From Hormiphora californensis (Eukaryota > Ctenophora > Tentaculata > Cydippida > Pleurobrachiidae), in the NCBI GenBank assembly GCA_020137815.1, contig CM035350.1, positions 186,001-250,000 of the forward strand: DNA of 64,000 bases. Reading direction: 5' to 3'. Each line of letters opens with the position of its first letter. The stretch's first letter is position 1. The notes beneath the pieces are model-generated. The model had not been told where the DNA came from and did no database searches. It was given only the letters and a program-made list of their open reading frames with translations. Of the stretch, positions 10,381 to 21,718 are shown one piece after another. The translations under genes were made by a program, and so were the position numbers.

Positions 10381-13300
10381 ATGGAAAGTAAAAAAACCTT
10401 TCAACTTCCTACCCCCCTCTGTTTTTGCCTCCATTAGGGAAGGGGGGGGAGACTTTTTGCGAAACTGCATTTAAAACCCAATAAAGCATGAAGAACATTC
10501 ATGAAAAAAGAAACAAACTTGTTTAGAGTCCAAAAAGGAAAACCCCTTTAAAGACCCAAGAGGGGTTTTTGTGGTGGTTGCTTTGGGTACCAGGTCCTCT
10601 TTTTGGGCCCTCTTTTTGCTTGTTTTTACCGACCTTGAATACCCCTTCCTCCGCTATGCGCGGGGGGTCCTTAAATACCCGTTTTATGGGGCTCCCTGCG
10701 TTGCCAAAGGACATGTAGTTTTAGCGTAAAAGATGGGGAAGGGCAAGGACAAGTTTGAAGCAAAACCTGAAAAAAAGGGGGCCCCTGATGATCTGATCAC
10801 CTAGTGCCCCTGCCAGCGGGTGGTGGTAACCTAAACTGATGCCCCCAAAGGTAAAAAGCGAAAAACCTCTGGAAAGCGGGTTTTAAACCAAATGTTTTAC
10901 TTAAACTGTCCCGAGAAAAAAACACAAAAGCCATAAAAATAGGGGGCACGAGGTTTTTCATAAAAAGTCCGTGACTGCTATGATTTTGAACAAAGTTTTG
11001 TTTTTGCCCTTTTTTTTTGGGGTTGTGTGGGAAAGTAGTAAATAAAGGGGGTTTAAAGGAATAGTGAAATTGGGAAACCCCCCCACCATAAAACACCCCC
11101 AACACGTATTTTAAAAAGGGTGTTATATTTGTGTCGGCGCTCCAAATTTCAATGTCATTTCCCTAGGTACCCTTTTGCTGGGGAGGGACCCTGCCCGGGG
11201 GAAACCCATGTGTGAAAAAGGGAAAAATTTTCAAACTACAAATTATATAAAATAGAAAAAGGGGAAACGGAGATAAAGAAATGGCAGAGAAAAATCATTA
11301 GAGCCCATACAGGGGGCAGGCACGCTTTGGAAAACGCTTTAAAGATACCCAGATCAAACCTCTAAAGAACACATCATCACGGTCAGAGCTTTGGGGCCGA
11401 CAGAATCATCATGTAACCCCAAATTTCCCAAATTTGTTTAGGGCAATTTTTCCCAAAATTTTATCAAAATTCTGAAACAGGAGAAAAAGGGAACCCAGTC
11501 CATAGGGGCTTCCCCTTTAGATTTTCAACATAAAGGGGTTTTCATAAAAAATTGCCAAAAAATGCTACCCCACCAAACCACTACGCTGGCCCCCAATCAA
11601 ATAAAAAGAGATTATCTGAGCTTATTGGGGCAAAAGGTTTCCAAAAAAAGGGGGTTATTTGGAAATAGGGGTTGAGGCTGAAAGGGAGGGACATTTTGGG
11701 GACAAAAACTATGAGGCGCCCTTGCCAGGGGCAGGGGTAACAATCAATTTTTTTTCCCTGGAATCATAGATTTTAGTCTCTCTATCTCCCCCTCTCTTCT
11801 CTTTTCCCTCTCTTCCCCCCCCCTTTCCTCTCTCCCCCCTCTCTCCTTCTTCTCTCTTTTCCCCTCCTCTCTCTCTCTCCCCCTTTTTTCCTCCCCTCTC
11901 TCCCCCCTCCCCGTTTTCTTTTTCTTTTCCTCCCCCCTCCCCCTCTCTCTCTCTTTTTTCCCTCTCGCCCAAATTTCCCCAAAATTTTCATGCAGGGATG
12001 ATAAACACAAAGAGCTAAAATCGACACGCCCCTCAATCACAAAAAACTTTCTTATAATGGGACACAAAAGGGAGGGGTGTGAGAGGGGAGAGGGGCGTCA
12101 CATTTGGGGTGTGCGGGGAGGGAGAGAGAAAAAGGGTTACTTTTTAAAACTTTATAAAAGGGGAAATCCGACAAAACGAGGTGAGAAAAAAGGGGGGGAA
12201 CCCGTTTTTAAAAAAAAATGCTTTATTTTCCCTTTCCTTTTTTAACTTTCGACTTTTTTCTTTTCTTCCTATTTTTCCCGGTTGCCCCATTTCTAGGGGG
12301 GTTTATTTTTACAACAACTACAAAATTGGGTACTCTGTCGATTCTAAAAATTTTATTATTCGCACCACCAACAACAAATAATGTGCGAAAAAAAGGGTGC
12401 CTGGGGGGCTTTTTTGAGAAAGCGGGGGCTGAATTTTGTTGAGCACATGTCACTTGTTTACTGTTAAAAAATTAATTTAAAACGAAGAGTTGAGAGAGAG
12501 AAAATGCGTGTGAGAGAGAGTGGGGGAGAGGGGAAAGGAGGGAGAAAAACCCGAAAAAATTGGGGGTTTTAAACCCGCGTCTTTTTGAAAATTATTGCCA
12601 GGGTACAGCTAGGTTCTAATATAGCAAAGGGGTTTTTGTGCATACCGCCCTTTTTCCCAATTTATATCAAGCCCCCAAAAATGGCTTAAAGCGGGTGCTT
12701 TTTGGGGTAAAATTTAATAAATTTAAATTAAAGTGATGTTAAATACACATGTTTGAAAAATGTGGTCAGTTTTTGGACTTGGCTTCAATTATAAAAAATT
12801 CCCGAAAAAAATCGCCAGTACAATACCCAAAAAAAGGTGAGGAACCCAAACTGTATTTTTTATCTCTCTTCTCTCTTTTTCCATCTTTTTCTCTCTCTCT
12901 CTTCTCTCTCTCTCCCCCCAATCATTACACGCACTATCTCTCTCTCTCTCTCCCCCTTTCCCTTCTCTCTCCCCCCCGTCTCCCCCCTTCTCTCTCTCCC
13001 CTCTCTCCCAAAAGGTCTCTCTCTCTCTCCCCCTTCCTCCCCCTCTCTCCCCTTTTTTTTTGCCCCCCATCTTTATATTTCTCCCCTCATTATCCCCTTT
13101 CCCTTCAATTTCCCTAAAAAAACCAACTTCTTTTCTCATCATGTCTACCTTTGTTTTTGGGGTCTATTTCATTAATTAGTGCAGCACAGATAACGATCAT
13201 ACATTTGTTCAAACCCTCAATAATCCCTAACCCTTTGGGGTGGCAATATCTAAACCCCTCTCTGGGCCCCGGGCCCAAAACCCGAGAGACCAGAGAAGGA

Positions 13301-13489
13301 GATGTCCCTTTTTTGTTTAAAATTTGGGCGGACAAAATCCAAAAAAAAAACGGTTGGCCCTTGGGTCGTAATTCCCGATAGCCCTACATATTGTGGTGGT
13401 AAACAAAAGCCCCTAATGCTGTCCCTGGTAGCATTGCATTGTTTTTTTTAAACTGCATATTATATTTTTGCCAAAAGGGTCATACTGGA

Positions 13490-15050
13490 AAGAGCATGCT
13501 GAAGAGAACATCAAACCCTTTTCCTGTTTTTTTGGAGGGGGTGATCCCGTTTGGAAACTTTAAAGAACACACCTTTACCCCCTTTTTTGGAGGGGGGGGA
13601 TACTGTTTGGGTCTTGAAAAAGGGAAAACCCCCCTTTACCCGTTGTTAGGAGGGGGTATAAATGTTTTGGAAACCGGGGGAGAACCCCACCTTTTTCCCC
13701 TTTTTTTAGGAGGGGGGGATAATGTTGGGGTCTTGAAGAGAACACACCTTTACCTGTTGTTTGGGGGGGGTGATCCCGTTGGATCTTGAAAAAACCCACC
13801 TTTTCCTTTGTTAGGAAAGGGGGGGATAAATGTTTTGGGTCTTGAAAGAACACAACCCTTTAAACCCGTTGTTAGGGGGTGGGGTAAATGTTTGGGTCTT
13901 TTAAGAAAAAACACCTTTACCTGTTTTTTAGGAGGGGGTGATAAATGTTTTACTTGGGAAAAAACACACCTTTAAAACCCGTTTTTAGGAGGGGGTGAAC
14001 TGTTGGTCTTGAAGGGGAAACACACCCCCTTTTCCTGTTTTTTAGGGGGGAGTGGATACTTTTTGGATTTGAAAGAACACACCTTTACCCGTTTGGGTTG
14101 GGAGGGGGGGAATACTGTTGGATCCTTTAAGAGAAAACACTTTAAACCCGGTTTTTGGAGGGGGTGATACTGTTGGTCTTGAAAAGAACCCCCTTTACCC
14201 GTTGTTGGGGGGGTTATCTGTTGGATCCCTTTAAAGAACACACCCCCCCTTTAAAACCGTTGGTTTTGGAGGGGGGATACCTTTTGGATCTTGAAGAAAC
14301 ACCCACCTTTACCTTTTTTTAGAGGGGGGGATATTGTTGGCTTGAAGGGGAAAACACCTTTCCCCGTTGTTAGGAGGGGGTGATACTGTTTGGGTCTTGA
14401 AGAGAACCCCCTTTACCTGTTGTTAGGAGGGGGTTTATACTTTTTGGATCTTGAAAAGGGAAAAAACCTTTACCTGTTGTTAGGGGGGGGTATACTGTTT
14501 GGGTCTTGAAAGAAACCCCCCTTTTCCCGTTTTTAGGAGGGGGGGGTCTGTTTTTATCTTGAGAGAACCCACCTTTTCCCCGTTGTTAGGAGGGGGGGAT
14601 ACTGTTGGATCTTTGGGAAAAAAACACACCTTTACCCCTTTTTTTAGGGGGGGGTGATTGTTTTGGGTCTTGGGAAAGAAAACACCCTTTTTCCTTTTTT
14701 AGGGGGGGGGGATACGTTGGATCTTGAAGAAAAAAACACCTTTTTCCTGTTGTTTGGAGGGGGGAACCCGGTTTGGGTCTTGAAAAAAACACACCTTTTC
14801 CGTTGTTGGGGGGGGGTGATACTGTTTGGGTTTTTTGAAGAGAAAACACCTTTTCCCCGTTGTTTTGGGATTTATACTGTTGGATCTTGAAAGGGAAAAA
14901 CACCTTTACCCGTTGTTGGAGGGGTTATAAATGTTGGATCTTAAAAAAAACACCCCCTTTACCTGTTTTTTAGGAGGGGTGATACTGGGTTTATCTTGAA
15001 GAGACCACACCTTTTCCCTTTTGTTAGGGGGGTGTTTCTGTTTGAAACTT
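13490..15050. repeat. Noisy minisatellite, unit about 50-58 bp
   Basis: About 28 imperfect units of the general form ACCTTTACCTGTTGTTAGGA then GGGGGTGATACTGTTTGG then a short linker ATCTTGAAGAGAACAC. Unit boundaries are blurred by the homopolymer errors of the surrounding block. No clean copy is in the window. Open frames on both strands are shadows of the repeat. Confidence 0.85.
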
Positions 15051-15394
15051 TCCCATGCGAAACCTTTCAACCCGGGGAAAAAATTTTGTTTTTTAGATGG
15101 AAACTAGAAAAAACTTTTTTTGAAAAAAAAATAAAAAGCCTGTCATTAGATTGTTTAAAAAAAATCTAAAAAATTAAAACTAAAATTGTTTACTACTAAC
15201 ATTTGTTGAAAATTCCCTTTTCTGAAATTTTCTCATTTCTCCACATAAAAATAGGGGTTTTCACTACTGCACATGTTCGGCATGACTATGAAGCCCGTTT
15301 TTTCCCGATACTCCTGGAAAAATCACTGTCCCCACATGATATTTTTAAATTTAACCCTTGTATTCAAAATTTTAAAAAACTACTTCAAAAAGAA

Positions 15395-16005
15395 TTTAAC
15401 TGTCCCGCTGAGGGGTCCCTTTAAATTTTTATCAAAACATTGGGTTATAGATTGGACTTGGGGCCCCCTTCCGCTATTTAAACCCCTTAATTTTTTTTTG
15501 AACAGAAAATTTTTTCAACACCGATAAGAGTCCTGTTTTACCCCTTTCTACACCAGGAACGTGCGGGGGTTTTTAAATTCTCGGGGGTTTCCTCCGGGGA
15601 ACGGTGCCCTAATACCATGCCCAAACCCCCCATACCCCGGGGTAAGACCAAACCATCACCAGAAAATAGCTCCTCCCTTTCCCTGGGAGCGTCCCGGGAT
15701 ATGAACCCTTTTCACCAGTGGCTCAGGCGGCCCCTCCAGGGGGACCCGCCCAGGATTCTGGATTACAACAAAAACCCCCAGGTATCAACTTCCCGCTTCC
15801 CCCTGAGGGGTCAGGGGTGGGCACTCACAAAAACCTTACTTCCCGGTCCCCTTTCTTGACCACTCACCCCCCCTCCGAAACTCACCCTAATCCCCCTTTT
15901 CCAAAATTTTTTTTCATGTACCAATCGCTCCCTGATAGGCCCTTTAGACCCCCAAATCCAGGAAACTCGCATGCTCCTTCCATAACCCCCCCCCTCCATT
16001 AGAAA
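15395..16005 (-). CDS. TSP1-type membrane protein gene, corrupted allelic copy
   Basis: The stretch corresponds base for base, with many indels, to the clean gene at 256-870: the AACTGTCC-GCTGAGGGGTC start, the tail GAACGGTGCCC, and CTCAGG-CGG-CCC-TCC-AGGGGGACC-CGCCCAGGATTC in the stalk are still legible. No frame stays open for more than a few dozen codons. Because the damage is the homopolymer type seen throughout the block, it reads as a poorly sequenced allele, not a decayed gene. Confidence 0.6.
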
Positions 16006-17879
16006 CACAAACCTACAACTTTTACAAAAAATACCAAGGGAAATGAACCTTTCTAAGACTCGTGGGGCTTGGTCCCATACTTTTCCTACCTCCCCTCCCC
16101 TCTAACCCCTAAACTTTTTCTATCTCTCTTTTTTCTCCCCATCTCTTTTTTCCTCTACTCTTTCTCTCAGTGTCTCTTCCCCTCTCCTCTTTCCCCTCTC
16201 TATCTTTCCCCCTCTTTTATCTCACCCTCCCCCTCTTTTCTCTTTGCTCTCTGTTTTCTCTCTCCTCTCTTTTCCCCCTCTCTCTCCCTTCTCCCCTCTC
16301 CTTTTTTTTTTACAAATTACATTTCTTTTTCCCCCCCGCATTGACAGACAAGTAAAAAAACTCCCATCACCATATCAAATTAAAATAAATTGGGAAAAAT
16401 TTTCCCCCAGACCGCGGGCGCCCAGAAAAAAATCTTATGTCGGGGGGCTGATATCCCTTTTTATGGGGTTTTTGGTACAATTTTTCTCCAGCCAAACCCC
16501 CCCGCTGCCCCACGCACCCAAAAACCAAAATTTTTTTTTCTTTATGCAAATTTTTGTCACTCTCTTTTAAGAAAACCCCTACCCCAAACATATCTTTTAG
16601 TTTTGGGTTGGGCTAGAACCTGCCCTAAAAAATAGGTCAAACCCGGACAAGGTGAATAAATTTTTTTACTTTTCGACCTTGAAAAACAATTTTTCCCCCC
16701 ACTTGCGATTTAAATGGTTCCATGTGTTATGAAAAACAATCGAAAACAATAATCTAAAAATTTTTTTAACTCATTTAGTAGCTTCCATAATGGTATCCTC
16801 AAGATAAAAAAACAATAAATAATTTAGCTGTGACAGTTTAAAACACACCCGCCAAAGGGAGTGGTTGACCATGTATAATATAAAAAGGCACAAAGCTTTT
16901 CTAATCAGGGTTTTTTAAGACGAACCCAAAGGGAATTTAAAAGTAAAGGGGTCTAAGCAGGGAAAACAAACCGTGGGGAAAAAGGGTTTTTCCGGTCATA
17001 TCTGAATCCATTTGACCGTTGTTTTTTGGGTTTTAAGTGGGCCCAAAAATTTTGGGTTTTACCGTTAATGCTACCCCTAGCACTTTTCAAATTTTTTATA
17101 AAAAATGTACCCTCGTTTTTTGGGTTTTTAGTTTTCAAATTCCCGGCTAAAAAAAACAGGGAAAAAGGTGTGGGCCCGAAACCCCCTGTACCCCTTTTAA
17201 GGGGGGCGGCTTCAAAAAAAAAGGTGGCTACTGGCTTTCTCCAAACCCTGGGTCGTGGCTTGGACCACTTTTTTTCCCCTGAGAAACCTTTTTTCACCCG
17301 GGTTTCTTTTCCCTTTTGGGATAAATTTGGGTTATTTGTATAATATAAAATTGTAAAATATATTAGTACTTTTTCCCCTTTTACCAAAATAATTTAAATT
17401 TTGTAGGGCCGAAAAGGTTTTCCCTATTTTTAGAGCTTTAAACCCTTTTCCAATTTTTAAAATTTAGCTTCCAGGCCCCAAGGGGATGCTCTACCACAGT
17501 TCTCGCCCCCTTTTAGAGAAAAGAGAATAAAGGGGCAGGAAATGCTCTTTACCAGAATTCGGGGAACATATAGGGTACAAATACTTCGTTAGGGTTTTAA
17601 GTGGTTCTATCTCGTCTAAAAGGGTAATGCTTTTTAAAAATAGCTCAAATAATAAGCTCAAAAAATTTAAAGGGAACTTTCCGGTTTTACAATTTCAATT
17701 AGTTTTTTTGGGGGAAAATTGGGGACATTTTTTGGGGCACTATATTCATCCAGAATGTTTAGAACTGGTTTTTAGAGAGGTTTAAACGCGGAACCCATAA
17801 AATTCTAAATTTTTTTCTCATAACACACCCACGACGGGCCCTTTTTGATGGGTAAAATCATCGGATTATCTAGAAAAAG

Positions 17880-18140
17880 ATAAAGACCCCGTTTGGGGGG
17901 GCCCATTGGGGAGTTAAAAAACACTACCTCCGGGAAAGGGTTTTTTGGGGGCTTGAGGCCCATTGAGACAAAATTTAGGCCCATTTTAGGACCCATTGAG
18001 GGCACATTTTAGGGCCATATTGGGAACATTAGGACCATTTGGGGCACATTGAGGACACATTGAGCCCCAATGGGGTCCTCAAATTTCCGGGTAAATATGT
18101 TATACTAAACCCAAAATTGGAAAGAGAAATTTTAACCCCT
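17880..18140. repeat. Copy-2-specific insert with short tandem units
   Basis: About 250 bases present here but absent from the clean copy (site near 2660-2672). It contains several degenerate repeats of the form CCCATTGAGGACACATTTTAGG. It is either an allele-specific minisatellite or a consequence of the poor consensus. Confidence 0.5.
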
Positions 18141-18865
18141 TATGGCGGAAAATGCAAAATCCTTTTTTTCTATTTTTACATAGACATAACACTTTTTTTG
18201 GTTTTAAACGCGGGGGGGGAGGGTTTTAACAAAGGGAAAAACTTTTGACCCGATTTTCGACCGAGTTTTTTTAAAATTTTCAAAGTTTAGACAATTATCT
18301 TTTCATGTGGATACAACTTTCCCTTTTTTATTAGAAAACTGCTTTCAGGGTGTTAAAATTTAGCCTAAAAGGGAAAAAAAATTTGGTCAGAGTATAAAAA
18401 ATTTCGACGTTGTGTACTGTGTGGACGTTGCTGGGACAATACTAAAAATGGAAAACCTCAACCCGCGCTATATACATATATCCCCCTTTAAATCCGGGTT
18501 TTCAACCAAAAACCCATAAAAAGTATAAAAATGCGTTTTTTTGGCAGCTTTTGGGGATGGGGAACCATTTTCCCCTTGCCAGCGCAATAAAAATGTTAAT
18601 TCTTCAAGAAGTAAATTGAAAAATCCCTTTTTTCTCACAAAACACTTAAAAAAAGTTGAAAACTTTTTGTTGAAACCAATTTTCGATTTTTTATAATAAG
18701 GTTTTTGGGTTTCCCCTCTTTTCCCTTTACATTTAGTGAACCCAAAAAAGTCCTTTTTCCCCCAGACTTACATGTGGGTTTTACCCGCCCACACTTGTAC
18801 AAAAGTAGATAGAGTGAGAGAAGAGGGGAAAGAAAAGAGAGAGAGAGAGAGAGAAGGAGAGAGAG

Positions 18866-18897
<32 letters not shown>

Positions 18898-18954
18898 AGA
18901 AGGAGAGAGAAGAGAGAGAGAGGGAAAAAGAGAAGAGATAAAGGGGGGGAGGGA

Positions 18955-20292
18955 GTATGTTTTGAGGGGTTTGAAGAGTCCCCCCCCCAGTTTTGGTTTT
19001 TCCCCCCCTCCTCCTCTGTTTTAAACCCGTGTGCAAAACCTACTTTTGGGGCTAGGCATACCCGGGTGGGGAAAACCAAAAAAACCCCCCCCTACCTTTT
19101 TTAACTATATTGGGGTTTTGGGAAAACTGAACGCTGGTTACATAAACATTGTTGGTAAAAAATAAAATCCTCCCGCTCCCGTCCTCCCCCCGCAGCTGAC
19201 CGGGGGGGGTTTCGATTATTGGGATTTCGTTTAGGGGCCGGGATGGCCTGAGAGAGAGAAAGAAAACCCTCCCCAGGGTCACCTTTCTCCCTTTGGGTAT
19301 ATCGAATTTTTTTAAATTGGGCCCCAAAACATTTGAGGCATGTTTATGTTGTTTGAAACCAGGTGACCTCACTGTTTGGGTGGTAGGGGAATATCTGACC
19401 CGGGGGGGGGGGGGGACTCTCACCTTGTGGCTGTGAGGGGTAGAAATTTTTTAGCAGTATTATTCCACTCTTCCACCGAGCCTACTAGTAGGGTAAAAAC
19501 CCCCCCTGGGAGGCGGTGTGTGGGTTGGGTTCTAGAAAAAACTCTCGTGTCTGGGTGTTTTTGCTTGCAAAACCAAACCCGCTTTCCCCCGTATCGTCCA
19601 TGGTCCGGGGTATCTTTTACCTTGCTATCACTGATGTACCAAACCCCGTCTCTCCTAGCAGGGGTTAACGGTTAAAAAAAATGCTAAAAGAAACTATTGA
19701 GCCCCTTTTGGCAAGGGCCCTTAGGGGGGGAAAAATGTAACATGTTTAAAGGGCTTTTTTATATGGGGGGGGGACCCCCTTTTTACTTTTTTAATGCGGG
19801 GGGGGGGGACCTGTTTTTGGAAATCATCCCCGTCTGGGAGACAATTCGGAAAATTTTGGTAAAATCCTGTTCCTTCATTCCCCAAAGAGTCCCCAGTATG
19901 GCAGGGTCACCCCTGAGACCTTTAGGGAAACCCGGGATTTACAAAGGGCGCCATTTCAAAAAATTTTAAAAAGTTTTAGTTGATGGTAGAGATCTCAGGG
20001 AAAACTTCCCAATTTTTATTCCCTCCTGTAAAAGTTTAAAATTGTTTAGTTAAATCGAAAATTTTCCCTTTTTAATTTCATGTTTATTGTTTTTTCTTTA
20101 AACAAATGATATCAAACATAACCCTTCATTAGCTCATCGGGCCGTAAAAAGGGATGTTTCAACATTTTTAAGGTTCCCCCAAACACGAACAAATCGGGCT
20201 GAAACTGGCTAATTGCATCTTTCACGGCATCAAGGCCCTTCAAGCTTGGGTTGTGGACATCACGATGTAGAATGTACCTTGAAAAAGAGAGA

Positions 20293-20345
<53 letters not shown>

Positions 20346-21534
20346 GGGGGGTTGGGCAGGGATCAGAAGTTTTGTTACCTGTTGGCCCTATCAGATGTGT
20401 AAGGTCCCCAACTTTCACCTTTTTCAAATTCCATGATGATGTGAAGGTCAAAAGACTCAGCTTCAGTATCTACTGTTTCCCCGTGTAGTTTAACCTCAGG
20501 ATCTATCCTATCTCTATATATCTACAAAAGTTAAGGAATGTTATTGGGATAATAATTAGTGCCTATGTAATTTACATGTTGAGATAATTAACACGATCGC
20601 GGTGTCGGGTTGCGCGCGCAAGATCATGTTTAGAATGGAAGTGTGCGCGTTGCATTGCTGACAACTCCAAGTTCTCCGAATCATGGCATCGCGCCCTACT
20701 GTATAGTAAGGAATACCTTCTCATTTTGCATCGCTAGTAAAACTTCAGCTCCTTCCATTGCCATTCGCTTTGCAATTACTGGTCCATTGCCTCCTAACTT
20801 TAGCTCAGGACCGAGGCTCAGAGCAGCTTTTCTAATACGGAGAAATAGTTCCTCGCTCTGTACGTATCTCCTGAGAAAGGAAGAAAAGTAAACTAATGAA
20901 TCAAAGATAGATAGGACAAGATAGATCAGGGGTATCTCACTTTTTACTCACTCTGCTGCGGCACCCTCAACAAAGAAAGTGAGGAATTCGTCCACTACGT
21001 CCCCCATAGTGTGCAGAAGAGCAGGGGGTGATCCGATTGAGGGCGGGGGAGAAATCCCTAGTGCATCAAACAGATCAACCGCCCTAACAAAGACATCAAG
21101 GCATCCTCCCACACCTACCAATACCCGTTTCTGAGGAGAGAAAACATTGAATATACTTTAATATTTTATAGTGCAACTATAAAAACTTAACATTTTTGGA
21201 AAACTTACATTTTTCGGAATTGCTATGTCCTCCTCGATGTTTATCAAGCCTGACTTAATGGCATTCACTCTCCAATGCCTCTGGTAGGTCGTATATAACA
21301 GAAACTGATAAAGTAAAACATTGAAGATTAGATGTTTAAGCTGTTGTAGTGTTAACATATAAGTGATACAGCCTGGTAAGTGGTAGACTAACTTACTCCT
21401 ATAATCGCGATACTAAGGCTGAGGAAGAAAATAGCGCTGTATCTCATTCCGGTGTTGGTGATTTTCCTTTTTCTGTCTGGTTCGGTAGAGGAAGGAGAGG
21501 TGTCCACCCCCTGCCTCCGCCTAGTGAGGACCAT
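18955..21534 (-). CDS. ADPGK: ADP-dependent glucokinase, full gene (allelic copy 2, 3' exons corrupted)
   Basis: Clean exons: 1, 21534-21397 (ATG 21534); 2, 21304-21209; 3, 21130-20952; 4, 20870-20717; 5, 20521-20379; 6, 20277 to about 20125. Exons 7-10 are recognisable but corrupted between about 20030 and 18955. Phases join without conflict, and using copy 1 for the 3' part the protein is 515 residues, close to the family's usual 500. Exon 1 ends in a hydrophobic segment (MRYSAIFFLSLSIAIIG, about residues 30-46) that continues into exon 2, matching the N-terminal membrane or ER anchor of animal ADPGK. Exon 3 has the first strand RVLVGVGGCLDVFV and the EGAAAE helix; exon 4 has LGGNGPVIAKRMA, the sugar-binding GGN loop. 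The gene uses ADP rather than ATP to make glucose 6-phosphate. The start lies 185 bp from the zinc-finger gene's stop. Confidence 0.88.
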
Positions 21535-21718
21535 CTCCCACTATATCAGATAGTAAGTGGTTAAAATTCCGCTTACATACAGTGGTTCGTAAAGGAAGAT
21601 AAATATGTAATGGTATAACAATTTACTCGTTAAAATTTACACACACACAAAAAGGTAACTAACAAGCTAAAGATGATCGAATGCATCCAATTTCAGTGTC
21701 GTTATTATATCGCCCGTA

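Larger units (their letters stand above)
10380..20185. other. Corrupted low-accuracy sequence block
   Basis: This block is full of expanded A, C, G and T runs and lost codons. Where it can be compared with the clean copy (15100-20180 versus 1-5940), indels and substitutions occur every few bases, mostly in or beside homopolymers. At about 20185 identity returns to near 99% without a change of locus. This is how an unpolished low-coverage long-read patch looks. Open frames inside should not be annotated. 10380-13490 has no clean counterpart here and holds GA/CT-rich tracts at about 11770-11965 and 12855-13110. Confidence 0.8.

Noticed and set aside
13490-15050. Open frames with GGG-rich translations
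   Set aside because: They are shadows of a noisy minisatellite on both strands.
15120-20185. A processed or decayed pseudogene copy of the TSP1/ADPGK locus
   Set aside because: Introns and intergenic DNA are copied too, and damage is homopolymer-type and ends at a sharp border, so an unpolished allele is more likely than decay.
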